From: CAYTAP01 sp964435775
GTDB lineage: Bacteria > Planctomycetota > Phycisphaerae > Tepidisphaerales > Tepidisphaeraceae
NCBI GenBank assembly: GCA_964435775.1
Contig: CAYTAP010000093.1
Coordinates: 1 to 17,043, forward strand
Length of the DNA stretch: 17,043 bases
Reading direction: 5' to 3'
Part shown: positions 1-7,100 of the stretch, one piece after another
Numbering within the stretch: position 1 is the first letter of the stretch
Layout: the number at the start of each line of letters is the position of its first letter
Made by a program: the position numbers and the translations under genes
The notes under the pieces: model-generated
Databases searched by the model: none
Told to the model about the DNA's origin: nothing
What the model saw: only the letters and a program-made list of their open reading frames with translations

Positions 1-1338
1 GCGGTGATAATAACTGGGGCACCTCCGGGAACTGGTCCAGTGGAACTATTGCCGGATCCACCACGGCAGTTAATTCGGATGTAGTGAACATTCCGAGCTA
101 CGGGGGCAGTACCGTTCCGGCTCGCACAACGATCAACTTGGATGATGATCGGTATATCGGGAACATCGACATCTGGTCCCCCTCCGACATCACGATTGAA
201 TCAACAAGCGGGAAGACCCTCTACTGGAATGGCAACAGCAACTACGTCCGGCATGCGTATGCCTTCACGCTTAACGTGCCGGTCGTTACGCTGACAGGCA
301 CGCGGATTTCGCCACAACTTGCGGGCACAAAGCAGATTTTCAATGATACCGTCACCTTTGATCCCAGCGCTGCGCCGGGTACCAATCTGAATTTCCAGGG
401 TGCCAATGGTTTGGTACAATTTAACGACGCGATCAGCGGGCCGGGGGGGGTTATACTCCAACGGCGGGACGGCGCGTATTGAATTGAACGCGGCCAATAG
501 CTTTACTGGTGGTTCATCTTTCAATGCCACAAACGTGACGGTTGCTCTGAATGCAGCCGGGGCGTGGCCGGCTAATTTGGCACTGAATTTTGGTCGCGGC
601 GGAAACCTTGAAATCAACACCACCAATGCAATCACCGGTACGAGCAGCGTGACGCTCGGACCAACCAGCAGTTATGTGCAGGTGATGACCGCCAATAAAT
701 CCAGCAACTATTCGGGCAATACAACGATCTCAACACCCAATGGCGCTCTGTGGGCCAATAATCCCAACGACGGCGGGTCAGCTACGGGAAGTGGAAGCGT
801 GTCGGATAGCGGTTTGCTGGGCGGGAATGGATACATTATCAATGGCGGCACCAATGGCGTGACACTCAATTCCGGAGGCAAGCTTTCGCCCGGTGCGTCG
901 GCGGGTGCGGTGGGGACATTGACGGTGAACTTGGGTTCAGGCGGCTTAAGTATTTCTTCTCCTGTAAACGCTGTCAATACACAATCCCTGCTGTTCGATC
1001 TGGCCACTCCGGCGAGTAGCGATAAGGTGAGCCTTCTGGGCACGTCGGTGCTGAAGATTGGCACCGGCAAGCTGGAATGGGATGACTTCGCGTTCAATCT
1101 GCCCGGCGGGCCGGGAAGCCTGGCGGGTGGAACCTATACCCTTTTTGACAGTTCGCAACTGATCAGCGGGTCGCTGGGGTCAAGCCTGAGCGGCACGCTG
1201 GATGGGAAGCTGGCGACGCTGAGTCTGGCCGACGGCGGCAAGGACATTGTGTTGACCGTCGTCCCGGAGCCCGCAACGCTCGGCCTGCTCGCCATCGGCG
1301 GATTGGGGCTCCTGGCGCGCCGGCGACGAATCGCTTGA
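1..1338 (+). CDS. PEP-CTERM surface protein with autotransporter-type beta-strand repeats, 5' partial, frame broken
   Basis: This is the 3' part of a secreted, surface-anchored protein. Reading from base 3, the frame is open from the window edge and encodes a Gly/Asn/Ser/Thr-rich beta-helix-like sequence (early residues DNNWGTSGNW), so the gene starts outside the window. A run of eight G at 443-450 throws this frame into a TGA at 480-482. Removing one G joins it smoothly to the frame ending at 1338, giving ISGPGG-LYSNGGTARIELN and then NSFTGGSS, the pattern of autotransporter-associated beta-strand repeats. The C-terminus (about 1258-1335) is a textbook PEP-CTERM sorting signal: VPEPATLG, a hydrophobic segment, then ARRRR. 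Such proteins are exported and processed by an exosortase-type system. Seen: frames, repeat, sorting tag. Inferred: a single gene with either a sequencing error, a phase-variable tract or a true mutation. Its stop TGA is the first triplet of an intergenic repeat. Confidence 0.85.
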
Positions 1339-1364
1339 CGTGGCATGGATACCCTCGCCCATGT
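1336..1364. repeat. Intergenic palindromic repeat, family B copy 1
   Basis: A 29-base element beginning TGACGTGGCATGG and ending CGCCCATGT. A second copy at 3418-3446 matches at 25 of 29 positions. Each copy has CATGG facing CCATG as a short stem. The TGA that opens this copy is the stop codon of the PEP-CTERM gene, so the element abuts the 3' end of that gene. It lies between convergent genes and may help end transcription, but no T-run follows. Confidence 0.65.
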
Positions 1365-1519
1365 TGTCGTGATGCCAAAATTGTGTGCGCATTGAGTGTG
1401 TGAATTTGTTGGTTCCGACCCTCAATATTTGCTCAATGTCGCTGCTTTTTTGTCGATTGTGGTAATAGGATCACGCACTCATTGCGGACCACAGGTCAGG
1501 TGGATGTGCATCGGCGATC

Positions 1520-1542
1520 ATGGTCTGCGGGGCAGACCCTGC
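1520..1542. repeat. Intergenic palindromic repeat, family A (divergent copy)
   Basis: ATGGTCTGCGG followed by GGCAGACCCTGC, a semi-palindrome with GGTCTGC facing GCAGACC. It is a divergent member of the family seen in near-consensus form at 8831-8853 and 16746-16768 (ATGGTCCGCG...GCGGACCCTAC). It sits between the convergent PEP-CTERM and LOG-family genes. The rest of 1365-1593 shows nothing recognisable. Confidence 0.5.
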
Positions 1543-1593
1543 AACGATTTTCTTCGCGTTGCCGCGTGAGGGCCTTGATTGGCCGCTGTCTCC

Positions 1594-2751
1594 TTATTCC
1601 ACGATTTTATTGAGATCATCAATCAACATCCGCAGCCGCCCATGATCCCGCTTGTTGAACGCGAAGATCAATCGCGGCAGGTCGGCCAATGACGGCTCAT
1701 TGCGCTCGACGGGCAGCGCGGCGCTGATGCGAAACTCGCCGCTCACTTTGATGTCCGAAAAATCGCGCGTGATCTTCGCCAGTTGCGCCGCGTTCGGCGC
1801 GGTTTTCAGGCGGATGATCAAATCTCCCTTGAAATAGCGCACCGAATGAAAGTTGGAATAAAAGTGCGTGATCTCGCGCACGGCCTCGTCGATGCTCGTC
1901 GTGATCTTGTACAGCCGCAGATCCGTTTCATGGATCAGCCTGCGATCGAGCAACTGGGTCCGCACATAATTCTGCCAGCTTTCCCAATAGTTGCCGCCGG
2001 GTTGATCGACGAACACAATCGGCATCGGAACCGATTTGCCCGTCTGGATGAGCGTCAGCGCCTCGAATCCCTCATCCATCGTCCCGAACCCGCCGGGGAA
2101 GAGGGCGATCGCATGGCTTGAGCGGATGAACATCAGCTTGCGCGTGAAAAAGTATTTGAAATTGATCAGCTTGGGATCATTGACGATGAACGGGTTGGTC
2201 GCCTGCTCGAATGGGAGGCGGATCGCCAGGCCGAACGAGGGCTTGGCCCCGGCGCCGCCGTGCCCCGCCGCCATGATGCCGCCGCCGGCGCCGGTGATGA
2301 CCATCCATCCCGCCTCGGCCATCGCCTTGGCGAAGGCGGCCGCCTGCACATAGTCCGCGTGCGTCTGCGGCGTGCGTGCGGATCCGAATATGCTCACCTT
2401 GTGCGTGTCGCGGTAGGGCGCGAACACCTTCAGCGCATAGCGCAGTTCCTTGAAGCTTTTGTTGATCAGCTTGATGTCGCCGCGGTTGGTCCGGTCGCGG
2501 AGCAGCTTCATCGCGTTGTCGATGATTTCCCCCACCATGTCCCCGTTGGGCAGATGCGCCAATTCCGCGATCAACGCCTGCGCATACGCTTGCACCGGCG
2601 CGACATCCTCGCGGCTTGCCTTTCGCGCCTCCTCCCGCCGCTCCTGCGATTGCTCGATCACCTCCGCCTCGGACGGGTGATTCGTCTCCTCCACCAATTG
2701 CCCCGCCCCGGTGGGGGGGATCGATGACTTGCCTTTGTTCATATTGTTCAT
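1594..2751 (-). CDS. LOG-family / TIGR00730-like Rossmann-fold nucleotide-binding protein, long form
   Basis: A 385-residue cytosolic protein. The central domain (about 115-300) is a Rossmann fold of the LOG/lysine-decarboxylase-like family: VSIFGSAR near 119-126, a glycine-rich VITGAGGGIM at 151-160, and the diagnostic PGGFGTMDE at 219-227. Characterised LOG proteins hydrolyse cytokinin riboside monophosphates; many bacterial members have unknown nucleotide substrates, so the substrate is not assigned. The protein is longer than typical LOG proteins. It has an N-terminal helical, charged extension of about 110 residues and a C-terminal domain (about 300-385) containing RYFKGDLIIRL and ending in IDDLNKIVE. 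The start is ATG at 2751; upstream there is only a weak GGGA-type Shine-Dalgarno. The peroxiredoxin gene begins 591 bases downstream in the antisense sense of coordinates but is a separate minus-strand gene with its own strong ribosome site. Family confident, function unknown. Confidence 0.85.
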   Translation of the reverse strand: MNNMNKGKSSIPPTGAGQLVEETNHPSEAEVIEQSQERREEARKASREDVAPVQAYAQALIAELAHLPNGDMVGEIIDNAMKLLRDRTNRGDIKLINKSFKELRYALKVFAPYRDTHKVSIFGSARTPQTHADYVQAAAFAKAMAEAGWMVITGAGGGIMAAGHGGAGAKPSFGLAIRLPFEQATNPFIVNDPKLINFKYFFTRKLMFIRSSHAIALFPGGFGTMDEGFEALTLIQTGKSVPMPIVFVDQPGGNYWESWQNYVRTQLLDRRLIHETDLRLYKITTSIDEAVREITHFYSNFHSVRYFKGDLIIRLKTAPNAAQLAKITRDFSDIKVSGEFRISAALPVERNEPSLADLPRLIFAFNKRDHGRLRMLIDDLNKIVE

Positions 2752-2798
2752 CAGTCCCAGTCCATGCCCCGCCCGCTAACGACGCAATTACATTCACC

Positions 2799-2823
2799 AA
2801 TCAAAAATCAAAAATCAAAAATT
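2799..2823. repeat. 7-base tandem repeat (AATCAAA)x3
   Basis: Three perfect copies of AATCAAA followed by AATT. They lie in the short gap between the peroxiredoxin stop (2831) and the LOG gene start (2751) on the minus strand. Read on that strand it is a T-rich tract (TTTTTGA repeated), which could act as an upstream AT-rich promoter element for the LOG gene or weaken the transcript after the peroxiredoxin. Neither role is shown by the sequence. Confidence 0.6.
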
Positions 2824-2830
2824 CCTCGCC

Positions 2831-3343
2831 CTACACGCCCACACCAAACTCATCGGCCCGATTCTGCAAGGCCGTATCCGTTGCCGCCGCCTTGCCCACA
2901 TCCTCCACCGTCCGCGCCGTACGCATCTCCTGCTCATGATAGAAGGCGATCCGGCCGGCCTTGTTGATGACCACCGTCCCCCGCTTCGAGCAATTGTATG
3001 GCTCCTCGCCGGCGAACATGCCGTACGCCTTGACCATCTTTCGCGTCGGGTCCGACAGCAGGTCATACGCGATGTTGTACTTCTCCCGAAACGCCGCGTG
3101 GCAGTACGGACTGTCGCACGACACGCCAAACACCACCGTCTGGTCATCCGGCGCGATTTTCTCGAGCTGCGGGCCAAACGCGCAGTGCTCATCGGTACAC
3201 ACCGGCGAAAAATCCATCGGATAAAAAAGCAGCACCACTTTCTGCTTCCCCCTAAAATCCGCCAGTTTCACGCGGACCTTGTCCTGGTTCATCAATTCAA
3301 AATCCGGCGCGACATCCCCCGGGCGCAGCGTTGCAGTGGGCAT
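2831..3343 (-). CDS. Peroxiredoxin, AhpC/TSA family, PrxQ/BCP-like
   Basis: A 170-residue cytosolic thiol peroxidase that reduces hydrogen peroxide or organic hydroperoxides. The thioredoxin fold carries the active-site motif YPMDFSPVCTDE with the peroxidatic cysteine at C49 (P42-x3-S46-x2-C49). A second cysteine, C54, lies five residues on, the resolving position of BCP/PrxQ enzymes. The supporting arginine is probably R121 in KRGTVVIN. C76, C81 and C118 are extra. The frame can be extended by one codon to a TTG at 3346, but the Shine-Dalgarno AGGAG lies five bases before the ATG at 3343 and only two before the TTG, so ATG is chosen. The gene stands alone. No electron donor gene is adjacent, so the thioredoxin partner is unknown. 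Confidence 0.92.
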   Translation of the reverse strand: MPTATLRPGDVAPDFELMNQDKVRVKLADFRGKQKVVLLFYPMDFSPVCTDEHCAFGPQLEKIAPDDQTVVFGVSCDSPYCHAAFREKYNIAYDLLSDPTRKMVKAYGMFAGEEPYNCSKRGTVVINKAGRIAFYHEQEMRTARTVEDVGKAAATDTALQNRADEFGVGV

Positions 3344-3417
3344 CAAAGCTCCTGTGGTTCAAGTGTATTGTCCAAGATGATCGTAAGGTTGTTCGCGCTC
3401 ATGGGCAATGCCACTTC

Positions 3418-3446
3418 TGACGTGGCATGGGCTCCCCCGCCCATGT
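3418..3446. repeat. Intergenic palindromic repeat, family B copy 2
   Basis: TGACGTGGCATGG followed by a C-rich spacer and CGCCCATGT. It matches the copy at 1336-1364 at 25 of 29 positions. CATGGGC (3426-3432) faces GCCCATG (3439-3445) as a 7-base stem. Just upstream, ATGCCAC (3409-3415) can pair with GTGGCAT (3422-3428), giving a competing stem. Confidence 0.65.
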
Positions 3447-3500
3447 CTTGCCGCATTGATCCGCCGCAAGCAGTGCCGACGATCAGGTGATGGAGGATTC

Positions 3501-3740
3501 ACCGCGGAGACGCGGAGAACGCGGAGCAGAAATACAAATTGAACCACAAAGCCACAAAGAACACGAAGCGGTGCCCGAAGGGTTGAGCGTATCAGCAGAG
3601 CGATGCACTCCTCAGATGGGTATAAAATATATTTAAAATGACCAGGCGGCGTCATGCGGCGATGAACCGCTTTGTGGTCTTCGTGGCTTGGTGGTTCAAC
3701 CTCTTTCTTTTCTCCGCGACCTCCGCGTCTCTGCGTTGAG
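3501..3740. repeat. Long imperfect inverted repeat with AT-rich centre
   Basis: The left arm holds ACCGCGGAGACGCGGAGAAC (from 3501) and GAACCACAAAGCCACAAAG (from 3541). The right arm holds the reverse complements in mirrored order: TTTGTGGTCTTCGTGGCTTG (from 3671) and then TCTCCGCGACCTCCGCGTCT (from 3711). The arms are therefore two-module inverted copies enclosing about 100 bases with an AT-rich core at 3621-3640. The purine-rich CGCGGAGA and CCACAAAG modules are internally repetitive. No transposase is present. This resembles a MITE-like or repeat-derived element and makes spurious open frames. Confidence 0.65.
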
Positions 3741-3780
3741 ATTTTCTGATGTCACCGAAAGGGTCTCCCGTCGATCGCAC

Positions 3781-4635
3781 TCAATGCCGCCCCGCCGGCG
3801 CGTGCAGGTCGCCGCACGGCCCGCCCCCGGTCGCCTCGGCGATTGTGCGCATGACGCCGTCAAAACGCATCGGCGTGCGATACCAGCTCGACAATTCGCT
3901 CGAACTCTCCGGCACATAATGGCAGATCAGCGCCCGGCGAAACCGCGTCTTACTCGTGTTCGGATAGCTTCCGTGAATGACCCGCCCGTTGAAAAACAGC
4001 ACATCCCCGGCCTTCAGATTGCACGGCACGGGATGCGTTCCCGGCGGCGGCTCCACATGTTCGGTTGTGAAAAATCGGGTCGCGTCGGATTTTTCAGGAC
4101 ACGCCACCTCCAGCGTCGCCGTTCCCGGAACGCAAACCATCCCACCATTCTCCTCATCGGCGTCATCGATCGCCATCCACGCCGCCATGCAGTTGCCCGG
4201 CTTGGTCCGCAGGTAGTAGTCATCCTGGTGCAAATCCTGCCCCCGCGCTCCCGGCGGCTTGAAATAAAACATCGACTGCACCGCCAGCGGCTCCTCCGCA
4301 AAGAGTTCCCGCAAAATGCCATGCAGCGCCGGCAGGAGCATGTAATGCATGGCCACGAGTCCCACCGGCTTGTCCGCGTGCGCGTGCGGCATCATCATCC
4401 GCGGATAAAACCGCAGCGGATCGCTCGCCGCATAGGCCTCCATGTTGTCGTGTTTGAACTCCGACAATCCCTCGACCGGCCCATCTTTGTTCATTTCCAT
4501 GAACGTGTCACGAATGCGTGCCACATCTTTTGCGTCGAGCAGTTGCCGCGCGACGACATACCCATCTCGTCCAAACGCCTCGACCTGCTCGGCCGACAGA
4601 ACGCTCTTCGATGCTTGCGCGCCGCTTGCAACCAT
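3781..4635 (-). CDS. Phytanoyl-CoA dioxygenase (PhyH) family Fe(II)/2-oxoglutarate oxygenase
   Basis: A 284-residue cytosolic enzyme with the double-stranded beta-helix of PhyH oxygenases, which hydroxylate small molecules or lipids using 2-oxoglutarate and oxygen. The iron-binding triad is visible: H136-Q-D138 in DLHQDDYYLR and the distal H221 in GRVIHGSYPN. An arginine of the RFRRALICHY segment (231-234) probably binds 2-oxoglutarate. AAWMAIDDADEENGGM and VPGTA are typical of the family. The substrate cannot be read from the sequence. A GTG 33 bases upstream overlaps the end of moaC, but ATG 4635 is preceded by AAGGAG with a six-base spacer, so that start is chosen. The gene begins 16 bases after the moaC stop and is very likely the last gene of a purA-moaC-PhyH operon. 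No functional link to its neighbours is obvious. Confidence 0.9.
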   Translation of the reverse strand: MVASGAQASKSVLSAEQVEAFGRDGYVVARQLLDAKDVARIRDTFMEMNKDGPVEGLSEFKHDNMEAYAASDPLRFYPRMMMPHAHADKPVGLVAMHYMLLPALHGILRELFAEEPLAVQSMFYFKPPGARGQDLHQDDYYLRTKPGNCMAAWMAIDDADEENGGMVCVPGTATLEVACPEKSDATRFFTTEHVEPPPGTHPVPCNLKAGDVLFFNGRVIHGSYPNTSKTRFRRALICHYVPESSSELSSWYRTPMRFDGVMRTIAEATGGGPCGDLHAPAGRH

Positions 4636-4651
4636 GTCCTGCTCCTTGACC

Positions 4652-5158
4652 TTACCCGCTGCGTCCACCCGTCTTTTTCACGAGCCGAATCGCATCAATC
4701 ATCATACCCTTGTCGATCGCCTTGCACATGTCGTAAATGGTCAGTGCCGCGACCGTCACCGCCGCCAGCGCCTCCATCTCCACACCTGTTTTGCCGGTGA
4801 TCGTCGCGCGGGCGCGGATCCCAAGCCGCACCGGTTCATCGTCCTCCGTCGTCGGCGGCAGGGGGGGGAGCTTCGGAAGTAAAAAGTCAATGGCCACGCT
4901 CTCGATCGGCAAGGGATGACAAAGCGGAATCAACCCACCGGTTCCCTTCGCGGCCAGAATCCCCCCGATCCGCGCCGTGTTCAGCACCTCGCCCTTGGGA
5001 ACCTCGCCGCCCATGATCGCCCGGCATGTCCCGGCCCGCATGACGACAAATCCCTCGGCCACCGCCTCCCGTCGCGTCGCCGGCTTTGCCCCCACGTCCA
5101 CCATCCGCGCCGAGCCGCGCTCATCCAGGTGCGATAACGCCATCGTTTTTTTCGCCAT
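4652..5158 (-). CDS. moaC: Cyclic pyranopterin monophosphate synthase MoaC
   Basis: This enzyme carries out the second step of molybdenum cofactor synthesis, turning the GTP-derived 3',8-cyclo intermediate into cyclic pyranopterin monophosphate. The 168-residue protein shows the family hallmarks: LSHLDERGSARMVDV at the N-terminus, LIPLCHPL with H81, and GKTGVEMEALAAV with E127 and E129. IYDMCKAIDK carries D143 and K146, and K55 in VPKGEV corresponds to the conserved catalytic lysine. A proline-rich loop (about 96-108, PKLPPLPPTTEDD) is inserted relative to E. coli MoaC, and the C-terminal tail is shorter. ATG 5158 is used (GGAA about six bases before it); an in-frame TTG at 5173 is less likely. 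The gene starts 22 bases after the purA stop. No moaA, moaD or moaE is in the window. Confidence 0.95.
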   Translation of the reverse strand: MAKKTMALSHLDERGSARMVDVGAKPATRREAVAEGFVVMRAGTCRAIMGGEVPKGEVLNTARIGGILAAKGTGGLIPLCHPLPIESVAIDFLLPKLPPLPPTTEDDEPVRLGIRARATITGKTGVEMEALAAVTVAALTIYDMCKAIDKGMMIDAIRLVKKTGGRSG

Positions 5159-5180
5159 GTCGTTCCATATCAACTACGAC

Positions 5181-6482
5181 TCAACTGCGAATCAATGTCG
5201 CCGACCGTTCCGGCCCGACGCTCACCATCGTGATCGGCGCGCCCACCAGCGCCTCCAGCCGCACGACATAGTCCCGCGCGGCCTTGGGCAACTCATCAAA
5301 ACTTCGGCACCCCGACACATCCTCGCTCCATCCCTTCACGGTCTCGTAAATCGGCTCGGCCTCGGCGAGCATGTCCATGTCGGCCGGGAAACTCTCCAGC
5401 AGCTTGCCCTGGTGCTTATACCCCGTGCAAAGCTGAATCTCATCGAGCCCCGAGAGCACATCGAGCAGCGTCAGCGCGATCGCGGTGATTCCGTTGAGTT
5501 CCACCGAATACCTCACCGCCACCGCATCAAACCATCCGCACCGCCTCGGGCGGCGCGTCGTCGTCCCGTACTCCTGCCCGCGTTCACGGATGTACTCCCC
5601 GATCTTATTGTCCTGTTCGGTCGGGAATGGTCCGCCCCCCACGCGCGTCGAATACGCCTTCATGATTCCGATATAATTCTGAATCATCGCCGGCGGCGCC
5701 CCCGCGCCCGTGAAAATTCCCAGCGCCGAGCAGTTGGAACTGGTCACATACGGGTATGTCCCGTGATCCACGTCGAGCAGGTTGGCGTGTGCCCCTTCAA
5801 ATACGATCCGTTTGCCCGCCTTCCATGCGTCCAGCAGCACCCGGCTGGTATCGCCCACAAAGGGTGCGATCCGGCGGCCATATCGCCGGTAGTTTTCAAA
5901 CACATCCTTCCAGTTCATCGGCGGCAGGCCGTACAGCGCGTGGAAGATCGTGTTCCGCTCGGTCACGATTCGCTCGATCTTCTCCGCCAGCCGATCCTCG
6001 CGGATGAGGTCGGCCACGCGAATCGCCGTCGTCCGGTGCATTTTGTCCGCATACGTTGGCCCGATCCCGCGTTTGGTCGTGCCGATCGACTTGTCCCCGT
6101 TGGCGGCCTCACGCGCCGCATCCTCCTGCTTGTGATATGGCATCACCACGTGCGTTTTATATGAAATCCGCAAATTCTCCGGAGAAATCGCGATCCCCTT
6201 CCCCACATACTCGTCAATCTCCGCAAACAGCGCCTCAGGCTCCAGCACCACCCCGTTGCCGATCAGGTTCAACACATGCGGGCGAAAAATCCCCACCGGC
6301 AGCAAGTGCGTCGAATACTTCTTCCCATCGATTCGCACCGTGTGCCCCGCGTTGGCTCCACCGCAATAGCGCACGACAACTTCCGCGTTTTCCGTTAGAA
6401 AATCGACGATCTTCCCCTTCCCCTCATCCCCCCATTGCAGACCAACCACGCACGAGTTTCCATTAAACAAAGATTTTGACAT
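5181..6482 (-). CDS. purA: Adenylosuccinate synthetase PurA
   Basis: PurA makes adenylosuccinate from IMP, aspartate and GTP, the first committed step to AMP, in the cytosol. The 433-residue length is normal. Visible motifs are the GTP-binding QWGDEGKGK loop (16-24, catalytic D19), GANAGHTV with catalytic H47, and GTTKRGIGPTYADK. Also present are EGAHANLLDVDHGTYPYVTSSN and the aspartate-loop STRVGGGPFPTE. The usual loop glutamine of EGAQG-type sequences is replaced (EGAHA), a small variation. ATG 6482 is the start. No Shine-Dalgarno precedes it; instead TACAAT lies seven bases upstream, suggesting a leaderless mRNA. It is the first gene of a probable purA-moaC-PhyH transcript and is divergent from the fliN-like gene. 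Confidence 0.97.
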   Translation of the reverse strand: MSKSLFNGNSCVVGLQWGDEGKGKIVDFLTENAEVVVRYCGGANAGHTVRIDGKKYSTHLLPVGIFRPHVLNLIGNGVVLEPEALFAEIDEYVGKGIAISPENLRISYKTHVVMPYHKQEDAAREAANGDKSIGTTKRGIGPTYADKMHRTTAIRVADLIREDRLAEKIERIVTERNTIFHALYGLPPMNWKDVFENYRRYGRRIAPFVGDTSRVLLDAWKAGKRIVFEGAHANLLDVDHGTYPYVTSSNCSALGIFTGAGAPPAMIQNYIGIMKAYSTRVGGGPFPTEQDNKIGEYIRERGQEYGTTTRRPRRCGWFDAVAVRYSVELNGITAIALTLLDVLSGLDEIQLCTGYKHQGKLLESFPADMDMLAEAEPIYETVKGWSEDVSGCRSFDELPKAARDYVVRLEALVGAPITMVSVGPERSATLIRS

Positions 6483-6489
6483 GCCGCGA

Positions 6490-6518
6490 ATTGTAGCGAC
6501 ATGCCCCCGTTTTCAGAA
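6490..6518 (-). promoter_or_regulatory. Putative purA promoter giving a leaderless start
   Basis: On the minus strand TACAAT (6495 to 6490) is a good -10 box. A weak -35 (TTCTGA, 6518 to 6513) sits 17 bases upstream. Only seven bases separate the -10 from the purA ATG, and no Shine-Dalgarno is present, so transcription would begin at or next to the ATG. Inference from spacing only. Confidence 0.35.
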
Positions 6519-6537
6519 GCGGACGCCAAAGAGCCTG

Positions 6538-6565
6538 TTGCCTATCCCAACGGGTGGCCGATAAT
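6538..6565 (+). promoter_or_regulatory. Putative promoter for the fliN-like gene
   Basis: TTGCCT (6538-6543), a 16-base spacer and GATAAT (6560-6565) form a plausible sigma-70-type promoter. It would start transcription about 60 bases before the GTG start at 6634. A flagellar sigma-54 or sigma-28 site was not evident. Confidence 0.3.
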
Positions 6566-6633
6566 ATGGGAAGTGTCTCGCCGTCCGATCCACGGGCTTG
6601 CGCGTCGCGTTGGCCGTTATCAGAGGATCCCCA

Positions 6634-6954
6634 GTGCCCGTCCTGCAATCAGAAGTCAAAAGCCGCGGGGCGACCGGCCGCCAGCCGGAACTGGAGCGCA
6701 TTCTGCGCCTCGAAGTCCCGGTCATCGTCAAGCTGGCTGAGCGCAAACTCGCCTTGTCGGAAGTGATGCGCCTGGGCGCCGGCGCGATCATCGAGTTTTT
6801 CAAGCGCAGCGACGAACCGCTCGAACTGCTCATCAACAACACCCCCATCGCCGTCGGCGAGGCCGTCAAAGTCGGCGAAAACTTCGGCCTCAAAATCACC
6901 CAGATCGGCGACGTGAAAGACCTCATCCAATCCCTGGGCAAATCCGGGCGGTAG
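6634..6954 (+). CDS. fliN: FliN-like flagellar motor switch / SpoA-domain protein
   Basis: A small cytosolic C-ring protein of 106 residues. The SpoA fold spans about residues 22-93: LRLEVPVIVKLAERKLALSE, then a VMRLGAGAIIEF strand, then LELLINNTPIAVGEAVKVGE and FGLKITQI. These match the FliN signature. FliN sits at the base of the flagellar motor and takes part in torque, switching and export. GTG 6634 is chosen because AGAGGA (6622-6627) lies six bases before it; upstream in-frame TTG codons at 6598 and 6610 lack such a site. The N-terminus before the SpoA domain is short. The gene is alone between divergent purA and convergent proC with no other flagellar gene in the window, so a C-ring role rests on sequence only. 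A type III secretion homologue is the alternative. Confidence 0.8.
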   Translation: MPVLQSEVKSRGATGRQPELERILRLEVPVIVKLAERKLALSEVMRLGAGAIIEFFKRSDEPLELLINNTPIAVGEAVKVGENFGLKITQIGDVKDLIQSLGKSGR

Positions 6955-7100
6955 CGTTTTGCCATACCCTGGATTCAGGGCGCCATGTGTCGACGGACCC
7001 GACGGCATGCGTCTTGAACAAGTGCGGGCCATGTCCATTGACGCCACAGGGTTACAGCGACCTTTGGCGCTCACTTCCATCGCGCGCGAATGTAACTGCA

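Larger units (their letters stand above)
3344..3780. other. Gene-free stretch rich in intergenic repeats
   Basis: This 437-base interval lies between the dioxygenase stop and the peroxiredoxin start, both on the minus strand. It contains a family B palindrome (3418-3446) and a long imperfect inverted repeat (3501-3740) built of Arg/Ser-encoding purine-rich repeats. An AT-rich patch (TATAAAATATATTTAAAATG at 3621-3640) lies between its arms. Open frames here translate into low-complexity products typical of repeats, and I do not call a gene. The peroxiredoxin promoter must lie in the 3344-3420 part, but I see no strong boxes. Confidence 0.6.

Noticed and set aside
2799..2823. Possible start of a CRISPR-like or satellite array
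   Set aside because: Only a 7-base unit repeated three times without spacers.
3359..3655. A 98-codon minus-strand open frame in the gene-free stretch
   Set aside because: Its sequence is a translation of the CCACAAAG and CGCGGAGA repeat modules; no ribosome site or family similarity.
3688..4800. A 370-codon plus-strand open frame opposite the PhyH gene
   Set aside because: Arg/His/Pro-rich shadow of the PhyH and moaC genes; its first part translates the repeat arm at 3670-3740.
4977..6164. A 395-codon plus-strand open frame opposite moaC and purA
   Set aside because: Antisense to purA, whose motifs are unambiguous; Arg/His-rich composition typical of shadows.
6967..6980. CCCTGGATTCAGGG as a terminator for the fliN-like gene
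   Set aside because: The stem is only five bases and no T-run follows on either strand.
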